From assembly GCA_965232895.1 (NCBI GenBank), contig OZ247430.1:1-64000 (forward strand): DNA of 64,000 nucleotides. Direction: 5' to 3'. Position numbers and translations under genes: made by a program. A model generated the notes under the pieces. That model was not told where the DNA came from. It saw only the letters and a list, made by a program, of their open reading frames with translations, and did no database searches. Source of the DNA: Bin87 sp965232895 (GTDB lineage Bacteria > Chloroflexota > Dehalococcoidia > Lucifugimonadales > UBA3495). This document shows positions 8,677 through 17,336 of this stretch, piece by piece (the stretch's first letter is position 1; every line of letters starts with the position of its first letter).

Positions 8677-10299
8677 TTACACCTGCGATCCCTGGATGCG
8701 GCGCTCCTGGCCCTGCCATTCCTTGTCGCGCAGGATGTATTTCTGGATCTTGCCCGTGGCTGTCTTGGGCAGGTCGCCGAATTCGACGCTCTTGGGCGCC
8801 TTGAAATGGGCGATCCGATCACGGGTGAAATCGATGATTTCGTCGGCCGTGAGCCGGCCGCCATCACGGGGAACGACGAAGGCCTTGGGAACCTCGCCCC
8901 ACCGCTGGTCGGGCACGCCGACGACGCACACCTCAAGGACGCCGGGGTGCTCCATGATGACCTTCTCAACTTCCTGGCTGGAGATGTTCTCTCCGCCGGA
9001 GATAATGATGTCCTTGGAACGGTCCTGGAGTTCGATGTAGCCATCGGGATGCCAAACGGCGAGATCGCCGGAATGGAACCAACCGCCGCGGAAAGCCTCG
9101 GCAGTCGCCTCGGGGTCGTTGTAATAGCCCTTCATCACGGCGTCGCCCTGCATGACGACCTCGCCCATGGTTTCGGCGTCGCGCGGGATGTCGTCCATGC
9201 TCTCGTTGACCACGCGCAGGCCGGAACCGTAAACTATAAAGGGTACGCCCTGCCGGGCTTTGACGCGGGCCAGGTCGTCGCTGCCCATGTCGTCCCATTC
9301 GGGCTGGCCGGCGGCAACGGTGCACGGCCCGTAGGTCTCGGTCAGGCCGTACACATGGATGATTTCCGCGCCCATGCCCTCGATGGTGCGGATGACCTGT
9401 GGAGCCGGCGGGGCGCCCGCGGTCATGATCGTCAGGCCGGAAAGGTCGGCGCTGGCGGCTTCCGGAGCTGAGTAAAGGCCGGTGAGCACGGTGGGCGCCG
9501 CGCAAAGGTGGGTGACGGACTCCTCGCGAATGAGCCGGTAAACCTCGGCGGGATCGACCCGGCGCAGGCAGACGTGGGCCCCGCCCACGGCGGTCACCGC
9601 CCAGGGGAAGCACCACCCGTTGGCGTGGAACATCGGCAGCGTCCACAGGTATATGCTGCGCCAGTTCATACCCATTTCCATGGCCTCGCCCAGCGCGTTG
9701 AGGTACGCGCCACGCGGGGTGAATTCCACTCCCTTGGGCATGCCGGTAGTGCCGGAGGTGTAGTTGATGGTAAGGGTGTCGTTTTCGGTGGCCGGTCCGG
9801 GAAGTTCAGGCAGCGGGTCCACGCTGGCCAGCCACTGTTCGTACTCCGGCCCGGGAATATCCGTGGCCAGCGGCGCGGTATCGCGCACCTGCACCCAAGT
9901 TTCCACACCGGGGCAATCCTCGCGCAACTGGCGCACGGTGTCAGCGAGTTCCGAGTCGAACACCAGCGCCTTCGCTCCGGAGTGGTTGAGGATGTACGCG
10001 ATTTCGCGGGGCGAAAGGCGTATGTTCAACGCCACCAACACCGCTCCGATCCCCATGGGGCCAAAGTTGGCCTCGAGCATGGAGGGCAGGTTCGGCAGCA
10101 GAAAGGCCACGCGGTCGCCGGGCCCCACGCCGACGCTGCGCAACGCGGCAGCCTGGCGGCGCACCCGCTCGTAAAAAAGAGCGTAGGTGGTAACCGCGCC
10201 GTTGTAAACGCAGGCGGCGCGGTGCGGATACACGGCGGCGCTGCGTTCAAGGAACAGAAGCGGGGTTAATTTCTGGGTCGATGCAGTCGGGATCGTCAT
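8677..10299 (-). CDS. AMP-forming acyl-CoA synthetase
   Basis: ANL-superfamily acid-CoA ligase of 540 residues that activates a carboxylic acid to its CoA thioester through an acyl-AMP. Signature motifs in order: P-loop YTSGTTGMPKGVEFT near 181-195, VYGLTETYGP near 318, GWFHSGDLAVWHPDGYIEL, DRSKDIIISGGENIS, and the C-terminal PKTATGKIQKY with its catalytic lysine. The ATG at 10299 (MTIPTAS) fits the family length. Resembles medium- or long-chain or aryl-CoA ligases of the FadD3/DmdB type; substrate undetermined. It is followed on the same strand, after 44 bases, by an LLM flavoprotein gene. Confidence 0.9.
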   Translation of the reverse strand: MTIPTASTQKLTPLLFLERSAAVYPHRAACVYNGAVTTYALFYERVRRQAAALRSVGVGPGDRVAFLLPNLPSMLEANFGPMGIGAVLVALNIRLSPREIAYILNHSGAKALVFDSELADTVRQLREDCPGVETWVQVRDTAPLATDIPGPEYEQWLASVDPLPELPGPATENDTLTINYTSGTTGMPKGVEFTPRGAYLNALGEAMEMGMNWRSIYLWTLPMFHANGWCFPWAVTAVGGAHVCLRRVDPAEVYRLIREESVTHLCAAPTVLTGLYSAPEAASADLSGLTIMTAGAPPAPQVIRTIEGMGAEIIHVYGLTETYGPCTVAAGQPEWDDMGSDDLARVKARQGVPFIVYGSGLRVVNESMDDIPRDAETMGEVVMQGDAVMKGYYNDPEATAEAFRGGWFHSGDLAVWHPDGYIELQDRSKDIIISGGENISSQEVEKVIMEHPGVLEVCVVGVPDQRWGEVPKAFVVPRDGGRLTADEIIDFTRDRIAHFKAPKSVEFGDLPKTATGKIQKYILRDKEWQGQERRIQGSQV

Positions 10300-10496
10300 T
10301 ATGGTCACCCTGAGCGGCAGTTCGATATTGGCGAAGATTTGGCCGCATTTTGTACCGTACGGTTGGAATTGTCCAGCACGGTGCACACCTATCGGCGCGG
10401 TTGGAGCTATTGGATGCTAATTCGTGGAGGATGCGCACGACTGTGATCGGTTATGTACAATGGCATCCTCATCAATCAGTAGTGTGGAGGTGTGCC

Positions 10497-11483
10497 GTGA
10501 GCACATTGCTTTCTCATGTCGTGCCATTGTATGGACAAACCGAGGTAATCGCTACTGAAGCACTGCGGTACATCCTGCAACGATCCGAAGCCGCTCGGAA
10601 ATCCCTCGAAAACATGCTGCTCAACGCCGGCGTGGAGGTGGGTTCTTTGACGCGGTTTCGGACTGAAGCCGGTGGCGAGGAAGGGGAGCGCGTTGACCTG
10701 GTTTGTTCTGACGAAAGTGGGACGGAACGGGTGCTCATCGAAGCGAAATTCTGGGCCGGCCTCACCGACAATCAACCGAACACCTACTTGGCGCGCCTCC
10801 CGGAAGACACGCCTTCGGCCCTGTTGTTTGTAGCGCCGGCGCAGCGCGTCGAAACGTTGTGGCCGGAACTGTCCGGGCGAGCTGAAGAACAGCATAGGCT
10901 CAGGGTCACCTCCGATACCCCCACGTCCGGTGAGCTGCGCGGAGTGTCAATCGACGACAGTGGCCACAAAATGATGCTGACCAGTTGGCGCGCCGTGCTA
11001 GAGCGAATGGAGTCGCAAGCGAGCCTGGCCGGCGACGGAGCCGCGGTGAAGGACATTGAGCAACTGCGCGGACTGACCGAGCGCATGGACAGCGATGCGT
11101 TTTTGCCGATACATTCCAACGAGCTCGGCCAAGAATTTCCGAGGCGTATGCTCAACTTGATTGATCTAGTAGATGCCGCTACTCAACGAGCGATCGCCAA
11201 CGGTTGGGCGGATGCCAGTGGCCTGCGAGCCACTCCGAAACGGCATGGATATGGCCGGTACTTTCGTTTGCACGACGTTGTGGTTTGGTTCGGAATCGAT
11301 ATGTCCAGTTGGGCTTGGGTAGAGAGCGGGCACACGCCGTTATGGTTAGGGCCGTCGGATGACAGTTGGTGGGATCCGATCTATTTGCCCACGGGCGTCG
11401 AATATCCCGATGTTCTGGATTCAGTAGTCGAGCAAATCGATGCCATCCGGCAAAGTCTCATCGCAGAGGGTGTCAACGAATGA
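10497..11483 (+). CDS. PD-(D/E)XK nuclease-like protein
   Basis: Protein of 328 residues. Near residues 62-90 it reads GERVDLVCSDESGTERVLIEAKFW, giving the D...E-x-K arrangement (D about 66, E about 82, K about 84) of the PD-(D/E)XK nuclease fold. Downstream is a mixed helical region without recognised motifs. Start chosen as the GTG at 10497 because GTGGAGG lies 7 bases upstream and the N terminus then reads STLLSHVVPLYG. The stop overlaps the ATG of the deacetylase gene (ATGA). Such proteins occur as orphan accessory genes; a defence role is possible but unproven. Confidence 0.6.
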   Translation: MSTLLSHVVPLYGQTEVIATEALRYILQRSEAARKSLENMLLNAGVEVGSLTRFRTEAGGEEGERVDLVCSDESGTERVLIEAKFWAGLTDNQPNTYLARLPEDTPSALLFVAPAQRVETLWPELSGRAEEQHRLRVTSDTPTSGELRGVSIDDSGHKMMLTSWRAVLERMESQASLAGDGAAVKDIEQLRGLTERMDSDAFLPIHSNELGQEFPRRMLNLIDLVDAATQRAIANGWADASGLRATPKRHGYGRYFRLHDVVVWFGIDMSSWAWVESGHTPLWLGPSDDSWWDPIYLPTGVEYPDVLDSVVEQIDAIRQSLIAEGVNE

Positions 11484-12388
11484 GCGAAGCAAGGCGCGAT
11501 TTCATCGGCTACGGCGAGAACCCGCCGGCCATCCAATGGCCCGGTGGCGCGCGCATCGCCATCTCGGTCGTCGTGAACTACGAAGAAGGCAGCGAGGCGT
11601 CGCTGCTGGACGGCGACGGGTACCACGAGACGAACAATGAGGTGCAGTCTCCCGTGCCGGCAGGGCAGCGCGACCTGTTCAACGAATCGTTTTTCGAGTA
11701 CGGCAGTCGTGTAGGGGTCTGGCGGATACTGAACCTGCTGGACAAGTACAACGTGAAGAGCACGTTTTTCTCCTGCGCCGTTGCCTTCGAGCGGAACCCG
11801 GAGGTCGCGCGGGCTGTCGTCGAGCGCGGCCACGAAGTCTGCGGGCACGGCTACCGGTGGGAGGAATACCACAACAAGACGCGCGACGAGGAGGCCGAGG
11901 CCATCCGCATGACGGTGGAATCGCTGACCAGGACCACCGGCGAACGGCCAGTGGGTTGGTTCACTCGGTACGGCCCGAGCGTCAACACGCGGGAGCTGGT
12001 GGTGGAAGAAGGCGGTTTCGTCTATGACAGCGGGGTATTCAACGACGACCTGCCGTATTACACGGAGGTGCACGGCAAGCCGTGGCCGGTGCTGCCATAT
12101 AGTTTCGAGACCAACGACGCTCGCTTCTGGCGGGGCGGCCTCAACAGCGTCGGCGACTTCTACGAGTACATGAAGGACACCTTCGACGTGCTGTACGAGG
12201 AAGGCCGCACCCACCCCAAGATGATGTCGGTGGGCTTGCACTGCCGCATCGCGGGACGGCCGGCGCGGTCGCGGGCGCTGGATCGCTTCCTCCGGTACGC
12301 ACGCAATCACCCCGGGGTGTGGTTCGCGCGGCGCGACGAGATTGCGCGGTGGTGGCTGGAGAACTATCCGCCGGGAACACTGCAGTAA
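11480..12388 (+). CDS. Polysaccharide deacetylase family protein, PuuE/allantoinase-like
   Basis: NodB-fold metal hydrolase of 302 residues. Seen motifs: RVGVWRILNLLDKYNVKSTFF, EVCGHGYRWEEYHNKT near 118-132 with the metal-binding His residues, and WFTRYGPSVNT. No signal peptide, so cytoplasmic. The HGYRWEEY pattern is closer to the PuuE/allantoinase-like branch than to chitin deacetylases, so the substrate may be a small amide rather than a glycan. The ATG overlaps the preceding gene's TGA by four bases, indicating translational coupling. A strong hairpin follows the stop. Confidence 0.82.
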   Translation: MSEARRDFIGYGENPPAIQWPGGARIAISVVVNYEEGSEASLLDGDGYHETNNEVQSPVPAGQRDLFNESFFEYGSRVGVWRILNLLDKYNVKSTFFSCAVAFERNPEVARAVVERGHEVCGHGYRWEEYHNKTRDEEAEAIRMTVESLTRTTGERPVGWFTRYGPSVNTRELVVEEGGFVYDSGVFNDDLPYYTEVHGKPWPVLPYSFETNDARFWRGGLNSVGDFYEYMKDTFDVLYEEGRTHPKMMSVGLHCRIAGRPARSRALDRFLRYARNHPGVWFARRDEIARWWLENYPPGTLQ

Positions 12389-12398
12389 GCGAACGCAT

Positions 12399-12425
12399 AA
12401 GGGGCGGCCGCACTGGCCGCCCCTT
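12399..12425. terminator. Hairpin between convergent genes
   Basis: An 11-bp perfect stem AAGGGGCGGCC/GGCCGCCCCTT with a 5-base loop lies between the deacetylase stop and the stop of the VOC gene on the other strand. The T run is short, so termination is plausible but not ideal. Confidence 0.6.
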
Positions 12426-12447
12426 CAGTTCCGAACGGCATTGACGT

Positions 12448-13233
12448 TTATTCGGGCCACTCGCCCAGTTGGATGATGGAGAAGACGGCGCCGTCCGGGT
12501 CAAACAAAACCGCGAAACGGGCGAAGTCCTCGATATCGCGGGGCTCGACACAAACTTTCCCACCCAGTTCCTGAGCCTTTGCTACTGCGGCATCGACATC
12601 TTCGACACCGAAATAGACGCCCCAGTTGGGCGGCACCGGGCCCCAGTCTTCGCCAATCTGGATGATGCCGGCAACCTGCACGCCCGAAACCTTGACGAGC
12701 GTATACGGGAAGTCGGTATTTGGATCTGGTCCGGCTTCGGCTTGGAGCAATTGGGTGTAAAAGGCGGACGCGGATTCCGGGTCGGTTGTCGCCAGCTCGA
12801 ACCAGCAGAGAGAGCCGGGCTCGTGCATCTTGCCCGCGCCGGCGTGCTTCAGCGGGTACCAAAGCCGCACGAAGGCGCCCTCCTTGTCCTGAACGATGGC
12901 CATACGCCCAACGTCCATTACGTCGAAGGGTTCCATCAGGATGGTCCCGCCGGCGTTTCGAGCTCGTTCCACCGCGGCGCCGAGGTCGTCCACGGTGACG
13001 TAAACGCTCCAGTGCGGCGGCAGGTTCTCCTGGCCGGGACCGGGTTCGGCGGACGCGCACACCGGAACGCCGTTGTGGCTGAACATGGTGTAGACCATGC
13101 CGGGGCCGGCGGGGTGGTCATCGTACGTCCAGTCGAATAGGGCGGAGTAGAAGTCCTTGGCGGCCTGACCGTTTTTGCACAGCAGGTCGGCCCAGGATGG
13201 GGAGCCGGAGGGGTATTCGGTTATCTCGGGCAT
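12448..13233 (-). CDS. Two-domain VOC (glyoxalase/bleomycin resistance-like) protein
   Basis: Protein of 261 residues made of two tandem vicinal-oxygen-chelate domains, about 8-120 and 130-258. Each has the repeating pattern of a strand start (GSPSWADLLCKNG; GSLCWFELATTDPESASAF), a central HWSVYVTVDDLGAAVERA or NWGVYFGVEDVDAAVAKA, and the end motif RMAIVQDKEGAFVRLW or RFAVLFDPDGAVFSI. Such proteins include isomerases, dioxygenases and resistance proteins; specificity is unknown. The ATG at 13233 has GGAGG upstream; the longer reading is rejected. An IS4-type element lies about 130 bases upstream. Confidence 0.85.
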   Translation of the reverse strand: MPEITEYPSGSPSWADLLCKNGQAAKDFYSALFDWTYDDHPAGPGMVYTMFSHNGVPVCASAEPGPGQENLPPHWSVYVTVDDLGAAVERARNAGGTILMEPFDVMDVGRMAIVQDKEGAFVRLWYPLKHAGAGKMHEPGSLCWFELATTDPESASAFYTQLLQAEAGPDPNTDFPYTLVKVSGVQVAGIIQIGEDWGPVPPNWGVYFGVEDVDAAVAKAQELGGKVCVEPRDIEDFARFAVLFDPDGAVFSIIQLGEWPE

Positions 13234-13364
13234 GAGGTTGGCCTCCAATTCGATGATGCGCGAACCAGCATAGCAGGCAGTCTCGAAAATCGTCGGATCG
13301 GTTTGACACCAATTTGACCACCTCGTGAATGGACAGGAGCCGACCGTCGGCGGTGGCGCATAAA

Positions 13365-13407
13365 AGTAGGGGCGAATGGTCATTCGCCCCATAGGCATCA
13401 AGTTAAG
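13365..13407. repeat. Left terminal inverted repeat of the IS
   Basis: 43 bases matching the reverse complement of 14776-14818 except at two positions inside the palindrome centre. The transposase stop codon (13403-13405) lies inside this repeat. Confidence 0.85.
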
Positions 13408-14719
13408 CGTCGTCGGTTAGGGCGAGTAGTAGTTGATATGACCCGGGGCGTTGACGACGCCGCTGGATTTTACACCCGGCGCGCAGGCATAAGCCAATCT
13501 GCTCGATGACCATGGTTGCCGTAAGTAGTCCGGTCATGGCAGTAGCCAGCATTACGGCGTAGCGACGGACGGCGGCGGCGGCCTTGACCAGGCTTCGGTC
13601 CGGGTACATCCAGACCGCAGTCAGCAAAGTCCAGTGCAGGATGACCATGGCGGTCAGTTTGGCATAGACCTCACAGAGGATCCGCCAGGGATTGGCGGAG
13701 CGCCAGCGGTCAATGCCTCCGTGTTGCTTCCACAGTTTGAAAAGCAGTTCAATCTGCCAGCGCGCCCGCGCCAATACCATTGCCTCATCTCGGCTGATCT
13801 GGGATGGGAGCGCGTTGGTAACGTAGATGGTCCAGTCGCATAAGGCCAACCGGGTTTTGCTGGGCTGCTGACCTTTCTTGCGGGCGTGGTCTTTGAGTTG
13901 CCGCCGCCGCTGGGCGCTCACTTCTGGGGGCGCTTTGACGGCCAGCAGGCGGACAGGCAAGCGGTGGGCGCGCCCCAGCAATACCGGCCGGTCAATGCCG
14001 GTTGCCGACGGAGTGGACAGCAGCTTCCGCAGGTCCAGTTCCGCGCCATCATGCCGGTAGAGTTTGGTTCCGGCTTTGTACCGAGACAGGAAATAGCCCC
14101 CTTGCGCCGCCAATTCCCGGAAGGTATCCAGTCGGTAATACCCCAAGTCGGCAATGCGCAGCGCGCCAGCTGGGACCGGCGCCGTCTGCACCGCAGAATT
14201 GCTGTCCGGGGTTCGCCCATCAGTCAGAAAAGGCCCCAGCATCAGTCCAGTGGTCAAATCCAGCCGGACCTGTAGTTTCAGGGCTGACTGTCCATAGGAA
14301 CCGCTGCCGCCGCAACCGGCCCAGACCTCGCTCAGTCCGTCGGGCAGCATGATGACCGAGCTGTCCTGGATCAACACGGCGGTGAAGCGCCGCAGTAGCG
14401 GAATCGCCACCGGTTCGGCGTCAATAACTTGACCCAAAGCCTCTTGCAAAACTCGGTACAGACATTCCGCCCCTTGGGGCGTGAACCGCTGGAACAGGCC
14501 CTGGGGACTGATGGTCACCCCCAGCGTGGCCGCCATCTGGGTCAGCGAACTGAGGCTGGCGTCCGGGTCGGCCAGCCAACCGAAAACCAGGGTCTGCACC
14601 AAGCCGGGACCGGTGAGTTTGGAACGCCGTTGCACCAGCCCCGTCTCGGCGGCGGCCTGCTGGGCCACTCCGGTGAGAACCCGGCTCATGGCCTGGGCAA
14701 CTTCTGGTACACTGCTCAT
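13403..14719 (-). CDS. IS4-family DDE transposase
   Basis: Transposase of 438 residues. The DDE triad can be placed: D in VLIQDSSV near residue 120, D in IADLGYY near 190, and E in WQIELLFKLWK near 322. The last lies in an R-x3-E-x6-K arrangement as in the IS4 YREK signature. The frame is intact, so the element may be active. The ATG at 14719 is preceded by GGAG; a TTG 33 bases earlier gives a longer but less likely start. It covers nearly all of the IS. Confidence 0.92.
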   Translation of the reverse strand: MSSVPEVAQAMSRVLTGVAQQAAAETGLVQRRSKLTGPGLVQTLVFGWLADPDASLSSLTQMAATLGVTISPQGLFQRFTPQGAECLYRVLQEALGQVIDAEPVAIPLLRRFTAVLIQDSSVIMLPDGLSEVWAGCGGSGSYGQSALKLQVRLDLTTGLMLGPFLTDGRTPDSNSAVQTAPVPAGALRIADLGYYRLDTFRELAAQGGYFLSRYKAGTKLYRHDGAELDLRKLLSTPSATGIDRPVLLGRAHRLPVRLLAVKAPPEVSAQRRRQLKDHARKKGQQPSKTRLALCDWTIYVTNALPSQISRDEAMVLARARWQIELLFKLWKQHGGIDRWRSANPWRILCEVYAKLTAMVILHWTLLTAVWMYPDRSLVKAAAAVRRYAVMLATAMTGLLTATMVIEQIGLCLRAGCKIQRRRQRPGSYQLLLALTDDA

Positions 14720-14775
14720 GGGAAGCTCCGGTGGCGATTGATTGGAATGCAATCACCATCTTACCGGCAGCTTCC

Positions 14776-14818
14776 CTTAACTTGATGCCTATGGGGCGAA
14801 TAATCATTCGCCCCTACT
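14776..14818. repeat. Right terminal inverted repeat of the IS
   Basis: Reverse-complement partner of 13365-13407, with the same inner ATAGGCATCAAGTTAAG end and outer GGGGCGAAT/ATTCGCCCC palindrome. Confidence 0.85.
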
Positions 14819-14845
14819 GCGCACACGGCTTTTTTGCGCGGCCGG

Positions 14846-16045
14846 CTAGTTGTCGGCGGGCACGGCCACCTCAACTTTGGTGTCCTTGAAAGCCGGCATC
14901 ACTTCCTCGGCGAACCACTGGAGTTGCTCGAGGATCACGGACTGCGGAGTGCTGACCGGCTGGCCGACCTGAACGCGCTTCAACCCTGGGTAGCGCTCCT
15001 CGACGCCTTTGAGCAGCTCGATGACGCGATCAGGCGGGCCGGCAAGGACGCTGCCGTTTTCGATGGCGTCCTCGATAGTCGGGAGGCCGGCGTTGGGCGC
15101 GATCTCAGGATTGCTCATGTCGCGGATCTGCTGATCGGAAAGGCCGCGCGTCAGACGCAGAGGGCCGAACATCTTGAGGTTTTCTTCGTAGTACCGGGCT
15201 CCCTGGCGGGCAGCCTCTTCAACCGTAGGGGCCATGTGGAAGTGGAAGCCAACGGCCAAGTCCTCGCCCAGTTCGGCGTCGGGCTTGCCGTTGCGCCGGA
15301 GCGCGTCGCGGTAGCCGTGCATGATCCCGTCCATGGCGCCGCCCTCGGAGGATCCCCCGCCGATGACGCCCTTGATGCCCATCTTGGCCATGAACTCCAG
15401 GGCCCGGCCAGTGCCGCCCTGGATGGGCTGCCAGCACTCGACCGGAAGGGTCTTGGGCCGGGGGACGAGCGTGATTTCCTCGAGGGGGTAGCCGCGGTAG
15501 GGCACTCCCTGCGGCGGGAAGTTATAGTGCTTGCCCTGGTGGGAGAATGACCGCTCGTGGAAAGCCTTGAATATGACCTCGACCTGTTCCTCGAAAAGTT
15601 CACGGTTAGCCGGCTGGTCCATGAGCGGGGAACCCAGGGATTCCACCTCGCGGGTGTGGTAACCGCGACCCACCCCGAAGGTCACCCGGCCCTTGGTGAG
15701 CCAGTCGGCCATGGCAAAGTCCTCGGCAAGGCGCAGCGGGTGCCACATGGGAGCGATGTTGAAACCGCAACCGAAGCGCAGGCGTTCGGTCACGTGCGCC
15801 AGATGGACGATGAACATCAACAGGTTGGGGATGCACTCGTATCCCTCAGGCTGGAAATGGTGCTCCGCCATCCAGAAGGTATCGTAGCCGTGCTTGTCCA
15901 GGGTTTGCGCGATGGCCACGCCCTTGTCGAACGCCGTGGCCAGGTATTCGTCGGAATAAGTGCGGTCGTTGACCGCGACGCCGGCGTAGCCCACGTTCTC
16001 CATGTCGACATGGCCGGCATAAAGACTGTCAAAAGTGGTAATCAT
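14846..16045 (-). CDS. LLM class flavin-dependent oxidoreductase
   Basis: Second luciferase-like monooxygenase of the window, 399 residues. Motifs include HGYDTFWMAEHHFQPEGYE, RFGCGFNIAPMWHPLRLAED, and KGRVTFGVGRGYHTREVES. It is longer than the one at 7589-8632 and clearly different in sequence, so not a recent duplicate. The ATG at 16045 has GGGAGG 8 bases upstream; a TTG directly before it is an alternative. It stands alone between the IS and a divergent PAC2-family gene. The reaction is probably FMN- or F420-dependent oxidation; substrate unknown. Confidence 0.86.
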   Translation of the reverse strand: MITTFDSLYAGHVDMENVGYAGVAVNDRTYSDEYLATAFDKGVAIAQTLDKHGYDTFWMAEHHFQPEGYECIPNLLMFIVHLAHVTERLRFGCGFNIAPMWHPLRLAEDFAMADWLTKGRVTFGVGRGYHTREVESLGSPLMDQPANRELFEEQVEVIFKAFHERSFSHQGKHYNFPPQGVPYRGYPLEEITLVPRPKTLPVECWQPIQGGTGRALEFMAKMGIKGVIGGGSSEGGAMDGIMHGYRDALRRNGKPDAELGEDLAVGFHFHMAPTVEEAARQGARYYEENLKMFGPLRLTRGLSDQQIRDMSNPEIAPNAGLPTIEDAIENGSVLAGPPDRVIELLKGVEERYPGLKRVQVGQPVSTPQSVILEQLQWFAEEVMPAFKDTKVEVAVPADN

Positions 16046-16189
16046 CAAATGCCTCCCGCAATTGGGCGCGATCTGCGCGAAAGACGGTTCGCCGCGAACG
16101 GGAACCGTAGGGTGATGGCATTTTAGGCCAAGCGAGACGGCGGTTCAACCGCCGCAAACCTTGAATTACGAGGGCAACTCTGGCAAGAT

Positions 16190-17110
16190 ATGGATACCAT
16201 GAAAGTAGGCGCATTTGAACTACAGGAACCCCTGCCCGAACTGCGGGACCCGCACGTTTTCGCCATGATCCGCCCGTGGGTGGACGTCGGCAGCGTCGGG
16301 ACGTTGACGCTGAACCGCCTGGAACGGTACCTCGGCTCCAAGGAATTGGGCCGACTGCACCGCCCCGGCGAGTTTTTCGACTTCACCAGGTATCGTCCCA
16401 GCATGCGGCTGGTGGACAACGAGCGCCGGGTGCGCGTCCCCAACAGCATTATCCGGTATGCCACAACGGAAAACGGCCCGGATTACCTGTTTTTCCACCT
16501 GCGGGAGCCCCACGCCAACAGCGAGACGTACACCGACTCGATCCTGGAAGTGGTTGAGAAATTCAACGTCAAGCGGTACTGCCGGCTTGGCGCAATGTAC
16601 GACGCGGTTCCTCACACCCGTCCCCTATTGGTCACCGGCTCCTTGGGTTCGGTGCCACAGTCACGGTCGGTGCCCAACCTCAAGTTGCGCGGCAGCACCT
16701 ACCAGGGGCCCACGACGATCATGAACCTGGTGTCCGACGGCATCGACAAATTGGAAATCGAGGCCATCAACTTCATGGTGCACCTCCCGCAGTACGTCCA
16801 ACTTGACGAGGACTACAACGGGACGGCGCGCATGATTGAGGTGCTATCGTCAGTGTACTCGGAGATCCCCTCTGACCTGGCCCCCACACGTCGCGGCCAG
16901 CGGCAATACCGGGAACTCAATGCGGCGGTGGAGCGCAACTCCGACCTCCAGGGCCTCATCAAGCAGATGGAAGACTATTACGACAACAACGAGGCCGAGA
17001 GCGAGACCACCGAAGAATCCGCAAGTCAGGAAGATGCGGTGGCGTTGTCGCCGGAGATCGAGCAGTTCCTGAGTGAACTCGGCGAGGAATTCGGGCAGCG
17101 GGACGAATAA
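16190..17110 (+). CDS. PAC2-family protein
   Basis: Protein of 306 residues resembling the PAC2 (proteasome assembly chaperone 2-like) family found in bacteria and archaea. Visible are an N-terminal PWVDVGSVGTLTLNRLERYL, RRVRVPNSIIRY, and DYLFFHLREPHANSETYTDS, then LGAMYDAVPHTRPLLVTGS and LVSDGIDKLEIEAINFMVHL. The C terminus (about 255-306) is acidic and probably disordered. The first ATG at 16190 is used; ATG 16199 is equally possible. A terminator follows. Family placement is by overall pattern and the molecular role is unknown. Confidence 0.7.
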   Translation: MDTMKVGAFELQEPLPELRDPHVFAMIRPWVDVGSVGTLTLNRLERYLGSKELGRLHRPGEFFDFTRYRPSMRLVDNERRVRVPNSIIRYATTENGPDYLFFHLREPHANSETYTDSILEVVEKFNVKRYCRLGAMYDAVPHTRPLLVTGSLGSVPQSRSVPNLKLRGSTYQGPTTIMNLVSDGIDKLEIEAINFMVHLPQYVQLDEDYNGTARMIEVLSSVYSEIPSDLAPTRRGQRQYRELNAAVERNSDLQGLIKQMEDYYDNNEAESETTEESASQEDAVALSPEIEQFLSELGEEFGQRDE

Positions 17111-17134
17111 GCGGCCAGCATCGAGAAACAAACG

Positions 17135-17164
17135 AGCCGGGTCAAGTGACCCGGCTTTCGTTTT
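17135..17164 (+). terminator. Intrinsic terminator after the PAC2-family gene
   Basis: Stem GCCGGGTC/GACCCGGC (17136-17143 and 17148-17155) with a 4-base loop, followed by TTTCGTTTT. It lies 25 bases after the stop codon. Confidence 0.8.
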
Positions 17165-17181
17165 GCGCTCTCGGTGAGCGA

Positions 17182-17256
17182 TGGTGGCGACGGATGGATT
17201 CGAACCAACGACCTAGCGCTTATGAAGCGCCCGCTCTGCCACTGAGCTACGTCGCC
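17182..17256 (-). tRNA. tRNA-Met (anticodon CAT)
   Basis: On the minus strand the acceptor stem pairs GGCGACG with CGTCGCC; discriminator A and encoded CCA follow (CCA at 17184-17182). The anticodon stem GGCGC/GCGCT, with a G-T pair, closes loop TTCATAA, giving CAT at 17224-17222. It lacks the GGG/CCC anticodon-stem pairs and the unpaired first acceptor position of initiator tRNA, so an elongator is likely. A lysidine-modified tRNA-Ile2 with the same anticodon cannot be excluded from sequence alone. Confidence 0.9.
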
Positions 17257-17336
17257 TACCGAGCGGCCCCGACCAGACGCCGATGCTACCGCAGACCAAT
17301 CTATCGTAAGGCTCGCACGGCTGGGTTGTCAATCGA

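Larger units (their letters stand above)
13365..14818 (-). mobile_element. IS4-family insertion sequence with long palindromic ends
   Basis: One transposase gene bounded by near-identical 43-bp inverted repeats at 13365-13407 and 14776-14818 (two mismatches). Each repeat has an inner part ATAGGCATCAAGTTAAG and an outer palindrome of the form AGGGGCGAA-N-TTCGCCCC. The outer palindrome resembles a free-standing hairpin at 41133-41158. The IS proper may therefore be only 13391-14792 (1402 bp), sitting between two copies of a REP-like palindrome. No short target duplication can be separated from the palindromes. No recognisable gene is interrupted. Confidence 0.85.
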
